DNA of 11,177 bases, taken from NCBI GenBank assembly GCA_002311635.1, contig DBZJ01000214.1:4982-16158 (forward strand). Reading direction: 5' to 3'. Position 1 is the stretch's first letter; each line of letters starts with the position of its first letter. This DNA is from Syntrophaceae bacterium UBA1163. Its GTDB lineage: Bacteria > Desulfobacterota > BSN033 > UBA1163. This document shows, one piece after another, positions 1-6,972 of the stretch. The notes beneath the pieces were generated by a model. That model did no database searches. It saw only the letters and a program-made list of their open reading frames with translations, and was not told the DNA's origin. Made by a program: the position numbers and the translations under genes.

Positions 1-3
1 TTC

Positions 4-124
4 CAAAGCTTTAGAATGCGCACGTTTAGGTTAGAGGTGATTGTCGCTGTCACAAGAAAGTCGCTTCTTTTATGGCCTTGAAGCCCCGATTCTCATAGTT
101 GAAAGGTGGCGCTCTAAAGCTTTG
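4..124. repeat. 12-bp perfect inverted repeat (extended to 16 bp) at window start
   Basis: CAAAGCTTTAGA at 4-15 is the exact reverse complement of TCTAAAGCTTTG at 113-124. If a 2-nt bulge (16-17) is allowed, the arms extend through GCGC at 18-21 and 109-112. The arms are 93 nt apart and lie in the non-coding stretch before the nitroreductase gene. They could close a large stem-loop, act as a paired operator or be the ends of a short element. No coding sequence was recognised between them. The sequence shows the repeat directly; its function is unknown. Confidence 0.6.
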
Positions 125-235
125 TCACCTGTCTGTCTGTACCGCTTTTTAGGATTTCTGTCACTTATCCCTATTACGACATAACCCTGGAAGAGGAGGG
201 GGAGCGGAGGATACCCGTTCAGAAAGGGAAGATCC

Positions 236-886
236 ATGGACATTGAGAACTTGGAAAGATTGATTCGGGGGAGGCGCTCGATCAGGCAATGGAAAAAGGA
301 CGAAGTTCCGGACGAGCTGCTGAAAAAGGCGGTGGAGCTGGCAACCTGGGCTCCCAACGGAGGGAATTATCAAGGATGGCGTTTCATCATAGTGAAGAGT
401 AAAGAGACAGTTGAGAAATTGGCAAATGCCGTCCAGTCTGTGGCGGATCGAATCGCTTCATGGCCGGAGGCGATATCATGGCAGGAAGATGTGAAACGGT
501 ATCAAAAGAATGCTTCCTTCTTCAGAAATGCCCCAGCCTGCATTGGAGTTTTTGCCAGCGAGTATCAGAGTCCGATGGATAGGGTACTAGTTGCTCGAGA
601 ATCCTTCGACCCTGAAGCCAGGGAGATCCTGGGGTTTCGAAGATCGGCGCCTACGGCGATCCAGAGTGCGGCCGCTGCCATCACGACGATGCTTCTGGTG
701 TTTCATGGCATGGGGCTGGGTGCTGTCTGGCTGGTATCGCCTATTCAGGCAAAAAAAGAGGTTGAAGCCATACTAAAAGTTCCACCGAGTATGAACCTGA
801 TCTGCCTCGCCGCCGTAGGATATCCTGCGGAGTCACCACGAAGGGATAGAAAGCCTGTCGAAGAGGTGATGGAATTTGATTACTGA
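236..886 (+). CDS. Nitroreductase-family flavoprotein
   Basis: This 216-aa cytoplasmic protein has the layout of the FMN-dependent nitroreductase (NfsB/FRase-like) family, which reduces nitro compounds, quinones or other substrates with NAD(P)H, usually as a homodimer. Visible family features are the N-terminal RGRRSIRQW segment (11-19, FMN phosphate contact), WAPNGGNYQGWRF (38-50), the GLGAVWL turn (160-166) and the C-terminal AAVGYPAE...RRDRKPVEEV segment (192-211). The length is normal for the family. The chosen ATG is preceded by a modest purine-rich stretch (AGAAAGGGAAG), and the protein begins where family members usually do. A secreted hydrolase gene follows after 37 bp on the same strand, so co-transcription is possible without an obvious shared function. 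The true substrate cannot be read from sequence; many members are dehalogenases or cofactor-modifying enzymes. Confidence 0.9.
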   Translation: MDIENLERLIRGRRSIRQWKKDEVPDELLKKAVELATWAPNGGNYQGWRFIIVKSKETVEKLANAVQSVADRIASWPEAISWQEDVKRYQKNASFFRNAPACIGVFASEYQSPMDRVLVARESFDPEAREILGFRRSAPTAIQSAAAAITTMLLVFHGMGLGAVWLVSPIQAKKEVEAILKVPPSMNLICLAAVGYPAESPRRDRKPVEEVMEFDY

Positions 887-923
887 TCCTGACGACGGGT
901 ATGGTTGAGAGAGGGAATAAGTC

Positions 924-1985
924 ATGAGGGTGAATACAGGCGCATTGCTCAGCGGCCTGATGCTGCTATCGTCTATTTTGGCTTTCGAAGCTCCGGCCCA
1001 GGAGACAGGGCGTTTGGGGATCAATACAACACTGCGGACCTACGAAGAGGAGTTGAAGTATCTAAACGAATTAGGCGTCGGCGCAATCCGTGTCCCTTTA
1101 CAATGGCAATTTATAAAAATACGCCCGGGGGAATATGACTGGAGTGATGTTGATCGTTTATTAAAAGCGGCTCAAGCAAAACAGATCGACGTTCTATTTA
1201 CGGTACGCACGACTTTTCAAGAGAAGCCCAAAACATTTGGGGCCGGAACGCATATCCGAAGGGGGTCTATCCAGATTAACCCCCCATCGATGGATATGAA
1301 AGAATGGGTTCATTTTGTGGAAATCCTTGCCAATCGCTACCAGGGGCAAGGAGTCAATTACGAAATTGAAAGCGAGGTGAATGAGACAGCTTCCTGGAAG
1401 GGGACCCGGAAAGAGTATTTAGAGCTGTTGAAGGCTGGTTATGAGGCAATTAAGAAGGCTGACCCAAAAGCAAAAGTGCTTCCGTCAGCCATGGGGTGCG
1501 GCATTATTCGTAATCTTCAACTGGGGTCGGGAGGCCAGAATGCTTGGAGATGGCACGACGGTTGGCTACAAGCGTTATTCTCTACTAAGCAGTTTGATGC
1601 GGTGAGTGTCCACGATTACTATTTCCCGAGCGAAATCAATGCCAACGGCCTGACGTTTCGCAGTTATTTAGAGCATATTCGTGATGTCATGAAAAAATCA
1701 GGTCTGGGGAGCCTCCCCGTCTGGATTACGGAAACCGGATTTGTGAGCCTTCCCGCAGACGCCGGCGGTCGTATGGATAATGGGTCTCCTGGAAAACAAG
1801 CCAAATGGCTTACGGAGGCGTATCAACAGGCGTTTGAATTGGGTGTCGAAAGGATTTACTGGTCACTTCTTCGTGACAACAAAAAACCTTACTTTGGCTC
1901 GATGGGGTTGGCCGACGCGAAAGGTGACCCTCGCCCCGCCTGGAATGCCTTGTCTCAATTCGGGATGGGAAAGGAACGGAAATAA
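924..1985 (+). CDS. Secreted glycoside-hydrolase-like TIM-barrel protein (clan GH-A, GH39/GH5-like)
   Basis: This 353-aa protein has an N-terminal signal peptide (hydrophobic 7-22, likely cleavage near A23-A25/Q26), so it is probably exported. The rest resembles a (beta/alpha)8 glycosidase. GVGAIRVPLQWQFIKIRPGEYDW (51-73) matches the early strand and the P-G-x-Y-x-W signature. YEIESEVNE (146-154) sits at the strand-4 position where E151 would be the acid/base. VSVHDYY (227-233) and VWITETGF (266-273), with E270 as the likely nucleophile, follow in the expected order, and IYWSLLRD (311-318) ends the barrel. The usual N-E pair at strand 4 reads S-E here, which makes activity or specificity uncertain. 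The ribosome binding site GAGAGAGGGA (907-916) is well placed before the ATG. It may degrade or remodel a polysaccharide in the envelope or outside the cell; the substrate is unknown. Its 3' end faces the next gene with 16 bp between stop codons. Confidence 0.75.
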   Translation: MRVNTGALLSGLMLLSSILAFEAPAQETGRLGINTTLRTYEEELKYLNELGVGAIRVPLQWQFIKIRPGEYDWSDVDRLLKAAQAKQIDVLFTVRTTFQEKPKTFGAGTHIRRGSIQINPPSMDMKEWVHFVEILANRYQGQGVNYEIESEVNETASWKGTRKEYLELLKAGYEAIKKADPKAKVLPSAMGCGIIRNLQLGSGGQNAWRWHDGWLQALFSTKQFDAVSVHDYYFPSEINANGLTFRSYLEHIRDVMKKSGLGSLPVWITETGFVSLPADAGGRMDNGSPGKQAKWLTEAYQQAFELGVERIYWSLLRDNKKPYFGSMGLADAKGDPRPAWNALSQFGMGKERK

Positions 1986-2001
1986 ATAGCCTGCACGTTT
2001 T

Positions 2002-3249
2002 TCAAGATGGCTCCTTTTCACGGCCCTTTGTTCTTACAATATCCAGGAATATTTGAATCTGCTTTTCGACCTGCTTGGGTGCATAGCTTCGGGAATCGGT
2101 GTGATCCGCCTCAATGATCAGACCAGGTTTTCCGGTTAACTTGGTCACTTCCCGTTTAAGATCTAACTGCCCCAAAGAGTACGGTTTGCAGCTCCGATTG
2201 GAATGCATGATAAATCCATCGGCTCCGTACGTCCCAATCAGGTTTGCCATTTTCTGTATCTTATACTCTAACCCTCGATTGAGATGAATGGTGGCATAAG
2301 CCTCGGCCAAACCGTTCTGCAGGGATTGGCCCAGGTCAAGTTCGTTCAGCGTCCAGGCCGACGTGTAGGTGTCCGCGACAAGCACCGCTCCCTGGGAGGA
2401 GAGCATCCTTGAGAGGTTTCGAATATCAAACCAGATGGGAATGTTATCCCAGATGAGCCGTATCTCCTCACGAGCAAACGCCCCGACTCCCTTTTTAACC
2501 CTTTCCTCCATTTCTCTCTTGAGCTTTCTATAATAACCGACTGCCCAGCGTGTTCCTCTCAAGGTAACAATAGGGGCCATGTGGATAAAAGCGTCAAAAG
2601 CAGCCAGAGGGGCTGGACGGTGACGTGCCATCTCAAGAATCTCTTTCCACAAAGTGATGGCTTCGAAAGAGCGGGAACAGACTTCCTGAAAACGTTCGTC
2701 TGAAAATGGGTGATGAACCTGTTTCTCGAGAAAAGAGACGTATTCCCCCATCTGATTTTGGACATATTTCAGGGTATGGCTTTCCATCTCATCATGGATG
2801 AAGGGAGTGTCAAAGAAGAAGAGGGGCACATTGAAGGATCGGGCCTGGATCTCATACCATTTGATGACCGTACCGCAGATATTATTTGCGCAGACTAAAA
2901 AGTCCGGTTTCGGAAGTCTGCCGAGAGGGCCTTTCTTAGCCAGAGGAGACCCGATATCCGTGAGGGCATAGGAGCAGAGATCGTGGGAGTAACCTTTATG
3001 CTCGGCAGCCTCACAGAGAGAGGGTGACATCCGGAAGGTTCCGCACATCGCCCCGTAATTCTCCGGGTAAAACGGGAGGACTCCCATGGCATAGAGCGGT
3101 TCTACCGGTCCCCCGCTCGTAATCCACGCGACCTTTTTGCCAAACCAGTTCGGATGCTTCACCATGAAATAGTAAGCCAACATGAGGCGACGGTAGGCTG
3201 AAGTCGAGTTGATGGGGCGATAGGGATTATTTACGCGCTGGTTCTCCAT
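2002..3249 (-). CDS. BcrB-like 2-hydroxyacyl-CoA dehydratase / benzoyl-CoA reductase-type subunit
   Basis: This 415-aa cytoplasmic protein belongs to the HgdB/FldBC/BcrBC superfamily of [4Fe-4S] proteins, which perform radical dehydration of 2-hydroxyacyl-CoA or low-potential ring reduction. Family landmarks are GYSHDLCSYALTDIG (86-100), CANNICGTVIKWYEI (120-134), HSNRSCKPYSLGQ (349-361) and IEADHTDSRSY (379-389). The candidate cluster cysteines C92, C125 and C354 are 33 and 229 residues apart. From memory, this matches the ligand spacing reported for the alpha subunit of 2-hydroxyisocaproyl-CoA dehydratase. BcrB also has C-[ST]-Y followed by A-D-I-G, so the closest comparison is BcrB. GGAG (3254-3257 on plus, read on minus) lies 4 nt before the ATG. 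It is the second gene after the BcrC-like gene, as in bcrCBAD, but no ATPase subunits follow. Substrate unknown; it could instead belong to the double-cubane reductase branch. Confidence 0.85.
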   Translation of the reverse strand: MENQRVNNPYRPINSTSAYRRLMLAYYFMVKHPNWFGKKVAWITSGGPVEPLYAMGVLPFYPENYGAMCGTFRMSPSLCEAAEHKGYSHDLCSYALTDIGSPLAKKGPLGRLPKPDFLVCANNICGTVIKWYEIQARSFNVPLFFFDTPFIHDEMESHTLKYVQNQMGEYVSFLEKQVHHPFSDERFQEVCSRSFEAITLWKEILEMARHRPAPLAAFDAFIHMAPIVTLRGTRWAVGYYRKLKREMEERVKKGVGAFAREEIRLIWDNIPIWFDIRNLSRMLSSQGAVLVADTYTSAWTLNELDLGQSLQNGLAEAYATIHLNRGLEYKIQKMANLIGTYGADGFIMHSNRSCKPYSLGQLDLKREVTKLTGKPGLIIEADHTDSRSYAPKQVEKQIQIFLDIVRTKGREKEPS

Positions 3250-3280
3250 ACGTCTCCGCCCAAAGTTTGGAGTTTAAAGT

Positions 3281-3388
3281 TCAAATGTCAAAATCCGAAT
3301 GTCAAATCAATGTCTAATTTCAAATTTTAAGAATTTTTCTTTTAAACAGTTGACATTTGAGCTTCATCTGATCCCGCCCTGGCGGGAT
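3281..3388. repeat. AATGTCAAA-type direct/inverted repeats and GC-rich palindrome between the two Fe-S genes
   Basis: TCAAATGTCAA (3281-3291) is exactly inverted as TTGACATTTGA (3350-3360). A further AATGTCAAA copy is at 3298-3306 and a shorter AATGTC at 3309-3314. A perfect 8-bp palindrome follows, ATCCCGCC-CT-GGCGGGAT (3371-3388). On the minus strand the palindrome lies between the two co-directional genes and is not followed by a T-run, so it is a poor intrinsic terminator. The mixture resembles dispersed intergenic repeats of many environmental bacterial genomes rather than a gene-specific signal. That resemblance is an inference. Confidence 0.55.
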
Positions 3389-3414
3389 TGGACTTTGGTA
3401 TTTGGCATTGTTTT

Positions 3415-4554
3415 TCATAAAGGACTCAGCATTTCCACAAAGGCCTGAACCCGAATCTTAAGTTGGCCGACGGAATAGGATGGATCTTCCACTTCGAGAA
3501 GCAACGTCGGAATCCCTTTCGATTCAAGAGCCTGCTTTAAATCCGGATAGTCGAAAAAATGGCTTTCACAGTATTTATAAAGAAGGAAGATGACGCCTTG
3601 CGCCCCGGATTTTTCAACTTCCCTCAAAAGGGTCTCAATGTGGGCATGAGCCCCACTATACTGGGTGGGGCAAAGAAAGGAGGCAAAGTACCGGTTGGTG
3701 AGGCCGTCGATCGGATCGGTATCTTCCGGGACCATCAGACTGAGAAATCGCATTCCGCTACAAAGATCGTCTTGGACGACGATAGCACCGGCCTCTTCGA
3801 TTAAGGAAAAATAGGAATCGGAATGAGTCATATTTCCCGCAAGATAAACAGGAACCCGATTTCCACTCTCTTCCGTTTTCGCAGGCAACCCGGTCAGCAA
3901 TTCGTCCAAGAGGTCGAGGTATCGCCGACGATCCATCAGATAGCCTGCTCGAATGATCCGGGCAAAGTCCCCTCCAGAAATTTGGGTGTACGCTTTTGGC
4001 CTGCGGCCGTAAATCTCTTGAAGGTTTTGCCTTATGCGATTGAAAAGCCGGATAGAGGCATTGAGATTCTGGGGAGTGATCTTTCCTACGTTGGCATCCA
4101 GAAAATTCTTAAATCGCTCCAACTCCGCTTTTAAGTAAGGACGAGAAAGCCCGGAATCGAAATGTGAGGGTATCATCAAATTGAATTGAAGAGGAATGCG
4201 TCTCTGGAGAGCCCAAATTTCAGTAAGCCCCTGCATGGTGTCACAGGTATGACTGAAAACAATCCCCTTCAGAAAATCGAGCTCCCCCTGGAGCAAACTT
4301 TCAAGGGAAGATTTGACCAGATGGCAGCAGTTGGGAGGAAGGTGTGCCCGGACACGGGACATCTTGATGGGCGTGCCCATGACACGAAAGGGAAGAGCCC
4401 CCGCTGCGTGGATGAGTTCTTCGGGAACATGGGGACAGAAAAACCCGATTGGAACACGGTCTTTCGGAAGAAATGAGGAGACTTCCCGGTATGCCGCAGA
4501 AGTGATCGTCTCGAATTCTTTTAGGACCTTTGAAAGAGAACTTTCTTTACTCAT
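3415..4554 (-). CDS. BcrC-like 2-hydroxyacyl-CoA dehydratase / benzoyl-CoA reductase-type subunit
   Basis: This 379-aa cytoplasmic protein is the smaller partner of the pair and, like BcrC/BzdN/FldC proteins, should carry a [4Fe-4S] cluster at the subunit interface. Landmarks are CPHVPEELIHAAGALPFRVMG (C40 to G60), LPPNCCHLVKSSLESL (72-87), VFSHTCDTMQGLTEIW (99-114), YKYCESHFFDYPDLK (326-340) and LEVEDPSYSVGQLKIRVQAF (353-372). Likely cluster ligands are C76 or C77, C104 and C329. The length is close to that of BcrC. The ATG lacks a Shine-Dalgarno sequence, an in-frame stop lies just upstream, and a -10 box sits 11 nt before it, so translation may start on an almost leaderless mRNA. The BcrB-like gene follows after 165 bp. 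Enzymes of this type need an ATP-hydrolysing activator, which is not encoded here. Substrate unknown. Confidence 0.85.
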   Translation of the reverse strand: MSKESSLSKVLKEFETITSAAYREVSSFLPKDRVPIGFFCPHVPEELIHAAGALPFRVMGTPIKMSRVRAHLPPNCCHLVKSSLESLLQGELDFLKGIVFSHTCDTMQGLTEIWALQRRIPLQFNLMIPSHFDSGLSRPYLKAELERFKNFLDANVGKITPQNLNASIRLFNRIRQNLQEIYGRRPKAYTQISGGDFARIIRAGYLMDRRRYLDLLDELLTGLPAKTEESGNRVPVYLAGNMTHSDSYFSLIEEAGAIVVQDDLCSGMRFLSLMVPEDTDPIDGLTNRYFASFLCPTQYSGAHAHIETLLREVEKSGAQGVIFLLYKYCESHFFDYPDLKQALESKGIPTLLLEVEDPSYSVGQLKIRVQAFVEMLSPL

Positions 4555-4565
4555 AATGGCCAGAA

Positions 4566-4571
4566 ATTATA
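4566..4571 (-). promoter_or_regulatory. Perfect -10 box TATAAT immediately before the BcrC-like gene
   Basis: Read on the minus strand, TATAAT occupies 4571-4566, leaving 11 nt before the start codon at 4554. A typical start site 6-8 nt downstream would give a leader of only about 4-5 nt. No convincing -35 hexamer is seen 16-18 bp upstream, and no Shine-Dalgarno sequence precedes the ATG. It could be chance in AT-rich DNA, with the real promoter further upstream. Confidence 0.4.
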
Positions 4572-4630
4572 CAAACTCTTCATTTTCACACTAAATTTAA
4601 CCCAGACAAACCTCTATTACAACATTCAGA

Positions 4631-4659
4631 TTGAAAATTGGAATTGAATCTGTTAGAAA
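4631..4659 (+). promoter_or_regulatory. Possible sigma-70 promoter for the D,D-carboxypeptidase gene
   Basis: TTGAAA (4631-4636) and TAGAAA (4654-4659) are separated by 17 bp in the divergent intergenic region, about 100 bp before the carboxypeptidase start. The -35 is a 5/6 match and the -10 a 4/6 match to consensus, so this is only a candidate. Confidence 0.3.
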
Positions 4660-4761
4660 TAAAACCTCTTACCTCAATTCTTGATGAAGATTTTCCAGCA
4701 CACCCAACAACTTTTTAAAGCATTTTATGTGGCAGGTAAGTAAACCCGGAGGAGAAAAAAG

Positions 4762-6069
4762 ATGATTCGTTTTCACAAAAATGGATGGATGGCCATTCTC
4801 TTTTTGATTATCATTGCCCTAGCCTACCCGAATCAAGTCCTTGCAAAGACGACAACAACCTCAAAGGCCCACAAAGCCTCCCGGAGGGCAAAAACTCACG
4901 AAAAGGCCGAAAAGTCTCAGGCCAGCCAGACAACCTCGGGAGGCCTTCAGTGTGATGCTCAATCCGCCGTGTTGATGGATGGCCTCACAGGTCAGGTCCT
5001 TTATGAGCAGAAGCCGGACTTGAGAATTGCCCCTGCCAGCTTCGTCAAAATCATGACGCTCTATGTCGTTCTCGATGCCATTCGCGCAGGACAGATGAAG
5101 CTGGATGATATGGTGACAGTGAGTGAAAAGGCCTGGAAAAGAACGTATAAAACCGATAGTTCATCGATGTTTCTGAAGGTCGGAGAGCGGGTCAAGGTTG
5201 ACGATCTATTGAAGGGGGTTGCTATCGCTTCCGGAAATGATGCTTGTATCGCCCTGGCAGAACATCTGGCGGGATCAGAAGAGGCGTTTGTCTCCAAGAT
5301 GAATGAAAAGGCCAAGCTTCTGGGACTAAAGGATTCTCAGTTCAGGAACCCCGATGGGATGCCTGCAGAGGGTCAGTATACAACAGCCATGGATATGGCC
5401 ACATTGGCGAAACGGTATATCGAGGATCATCCAGAGGCCCTCTTCTATCATTCCACGGTCGAATTTGAATACAACGGGATTCATCAGGAAAATCGAAATA
5501 CCCTCCTCCAGAAAAACATCGGGGTAGATGGATTGAAAACAGGGCATGTTGAGGAGGCGGGGTATCATCTGGCAGCCACAGCCAAGAGGGACGGACAAAG
5601 GATGATTGCTGTGGTGATGGGTTGCGACAAGATGAGGAAAAGGGGACCCGAGGCGCAGAAATTGTTGGAATATGGCTTCAAGAATTTCTCCACAGTGGAA
5701 GCTGTCAAGAAAGGCGCGACCTTCGGTCCGGTAAAGGTGAGGAGAGGAAAGTTGAATCAGGTCGTCCTTGTCGCTGCAGAGGGGGGATGGGTGACGGTGG
5801 GGAAGGGCAAGGAAAATTCGGTCTCCGCTGTTCCTCAACTGCCACCCTCTGTCGTGGCTCCCGTCCAAAAAGGGCAGGTAGTAGCAAAAGTCTCTGTCCA
5901 AAACGAAGGCAAGGTGGTTAAAGAAGTTAATCTGCTTGCCTCTTCGGATGTGGAGAAAAGCTTGATTCCTCCATGGCCAATTTTGCTTGGGATCCTTTGC
6001 GGGCTTGTCATCGTCGTTGGCTTTGGATTGTGGTGGGTTCGTCGGCCCAAAACAAAGAAATTTTTATGA
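4762..6069 (+). CDS. dacA: D-alanyl-D-alanine carboxypeptidase (penicillin-binding protein 5-like, peptidase S11)
   Basis: This 435-aa exported protein removes the terminal D-alanine of peptidoglycan pentapeptides in the periplasm. A signal peptide covers about 1-28 (hydrophobic 10-21, VLA-K cleavage). The catalytic domain has the three penicillin-binding motifs: S93-F-V-K96, S157-G-N159 and K259-T-G261. A beta-rich C-terminal domain (about 310-395) follows. The protein ends with a true transmembrane segment (405-425) and a basic tail, instead of the amphipathic helix of E. coli PBP5. Two oddities stand out. A Lys/Thr/Ser-rich, strongly cationic linker (29-60) precedes the catalytic domain, and the active-site tetrad reads S-F-V-K rather than the common S-L-T-K. 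CGGAGGA (4747-4753) is a strong ribosome binding site 8 nt before the ATG. pyrR follows on the same strand. The family is sure; the symbol is generic. Confidence 0.92.
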   Translation: MIRFHKNGWMAILFLIIIALAYPNQVLAKTTTTSKAHKASRRAKTHEKAEKSQASQTTSGGLQCDAQSAVLMDGLTGQVLYEQKPDLRIAPASFVKIMTLYVVLDAIRAGQMKLDDMVTVSEKAWKRTYKTDSSSMFLKVGERVKVDDLLKGVAIASGNDACIALAEHLAGSEEAFVSKMNEKAKLLGLKDSQFRNPDGMPAEGQYTTAMDMATLAKRYIEDHPEALFYHSTVEFEYNGIHQENRNTLLQKNIGVDGLKTGHVEEAGYHLAATAKRDGQRMIAVVMGCDKMRKRGPEAQKLLEYGFKNFSTVEAVKKGATFGPVKVRRGKLNQVVLVAAEGGWVTVGKGKENSVSAVPQLPPSVVAPVQKGQVVAKVSVQNEGKVVKEVNLLASSDVEKSLIPPWPILLGILCGLVIVVGFGLWWVRRPKTKKFL

Positions 6070-6100
6070 TTCTGACACCCTCTATGATTCTGACACCCTC
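6065..6100 (+). repeat. Perfect 18-bp tandem duplication over the dacA stop codon
   Basis: TATGATTCTGACACCCTC occurs at 6065-6082 and again, identically, at 6083-6100. The first copy contains the carboxypeptidase stop codon (TGA 6067-6069). It looks like a recent slippage or a duplicated repeat-element boundary, because the next bases begin a GC-rich hairpin. Confidence 0.85.
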
Positions 6101-6132
6101 CCTTCACCCTCCCCATCGAAGGGGAGGGAAGG
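6101..6132 (+). promoter_or_regulatory. GC-rich hairpin just upstream of pyrR
   Basis: CCCTCCCC (6107-6114) and GGGGAGGG (6121-6128) form a perfect 8-bp stem with loop ATCGAA. With a CA bulge the stem extends through CCTT (6101-6104) and AAGG (6129-6132). It ends 19 nt before the pyrR ATG and has no T-run, so it is not a standard terminator. It may be a dispersed repeat, an mRNA stabiliser for dacA or a translation-modulating stem, because it hides an AAGGAG-like segment while leaving AGGGG (6137-6141) free. Confidence 0.6.
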
Positions 6133-6151
6133 AGTTAGGGGAATTTTAAAG

Positions 6152-6706
6152 ATGGTTTCAAAACAGGTCGTGCTGGAAGAAAAGGACATCGAGATTGCTC
6201 TAAAAAAAATATGCAAACAATTGCTCGGCAGACATCCTCAATTGAACGATACGGTTCTGGTTGGAATCCGGACAGGAGGAGTCTATCTGGCGGAGCGGCT
6301 GAAACAGAAGATTCTTCAAGAGAGAGGCGTCGATCTTCCCACGGGAATTATTGACATCACGCTCTACCGCGATGACTGGACCAGGCGGAGTCAAACGCCC
6401 GAAGTCAAGAAGACCGAGATTCATTTTTCAATCGAAGATAAGCATGTCCTTTTGGTTGACGACGTCCTCTTCACAGGGAGAACCATCCGGGCAGCCCTCG
6501 ATGCGCTGTTGGACTTAGGAAGACCTCGCCGGGTCGAGCTTGCCGCATTGATCGACCGGGGCCACAGAGAATTGCCCATCTGTGCTGACTATACCGGTAA
6601 AACCTTAGAGAAGATATCGAGACAGGACTCTGTCAATGTGGAGTTGAAGGAATTAGCAGGCGTCGATCAGGTAGTCATCGAATACGGAAAATACCCTAAC
6701 CATTAG
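6152..6706 (+). CDS. pyrR: PyrR: bifunctional pyrimidine regulatory protein / uracil phosphoribosyltransferase
   Basis: This 184-aa cytoplasmic type I phosphoribosyltransferase-fold protein converts uracil and PRPP to UMP and, in many bacteria, binds pyr mRNA to attenuate pyrimidine genes. The 5-phosphoribosyl-1-pyrophosphate loop is LLVDDVLFTGRTIRAAL (100-116). GIRTGGVYLAERL (38-50), the YRDD motif (72-75) and LIDRGHRELPICADYTGK (133-150) are all strongly PyrR-like. The ATG at 6152 was preferred over an in-frame start at 5987, which would lie inside dacA. It gives the usual PyrR length and N-terminus and has AGGGG (6137-6141) 10 nt upstream. pyrB or pyrC, its common partners, are not adjacent in this window, and no anti-antiterminator-like binding loop was recognised. 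It may be co-transcribed with dacA across an 82-bp gap. Confidence 0.93.
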   Translation: MVSKQVVLEEKDIEIALKKICKQLLGRHPQLNDTVLVGIRTGGVYLAERLKQKILQERGVDLPTGIIDITLYRDDWTRRSQTPEVKKTEIHFSIEDKHVLLVDDVLFTGRTIRAALDALLDLGRPRRVELAALIDRGHRELPICADYTGKTLEKISRQDSVNVELKELAGVDQVVIEYGKYPNH

Positions 6707-6838
6707 TTCAAAACAGTTAGTTCAGAGTTCACGATATCCTGACCGATACTCAATCCGACAGACGCTCTCAGATTACCTATTGGCTGACAAACACACGTCC
6801 ATGTCCTCCCCGCGGTGGAATCGTAGGAGGCAAGAATT

Positions 6839-6919
6839 ATGTACTTTCAAGTAAGGTCCGTCAGATCTGTTGCAGGAAGTCAAGTCGCCTTGGAGACGTG
6901 CTTAAATATTTTAAATTAA
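6839..6919 (+). CDS. Possible 26-aa small ORF with strong ribosome binding site
   Basis: In the 266-bp gap after pyrR, AGGAGG (6825-6830) stands 8 nt before an ATG that opens a 26-codon frame ending at TAA (6917-6919). The predicted peptide starts MYFQVRSVRS and has no membrane segment or recognised motif. The only support is the near-perfect initiation signal. It may be a real small protein, the relic of a lost gene, or chance. The remainder of 6707-6972 shows only three AGTTCA copies (6705-6710, 6719-6724, 6726-6731) and no clear terminator for the two converging genes. Confidence 0.25.
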   Translation: MYFQVRSVRSVAGSQVALETCLNILN

Positions 6920-6972
6920 TTTCTGAAGTCCAGAGGCGCTTGTCTATGCGAATTAAGTACTCCAGGGCGGTT

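Noticed and set aside
5326..5901. Long minus-strand open frame (191 codons) inside dacA
   Set aside because: It is entirely antisense to the strongly supported carboxypeptidase and has no recognisable motif.
5987..6151. Longer N-terminus for PyrR starting inside dacA
   Set aside because: It overlaps dacA, would translate the duplication and hairpin, and makes PyrR about 55 residues too long; the ATG at 6152 fits the family.
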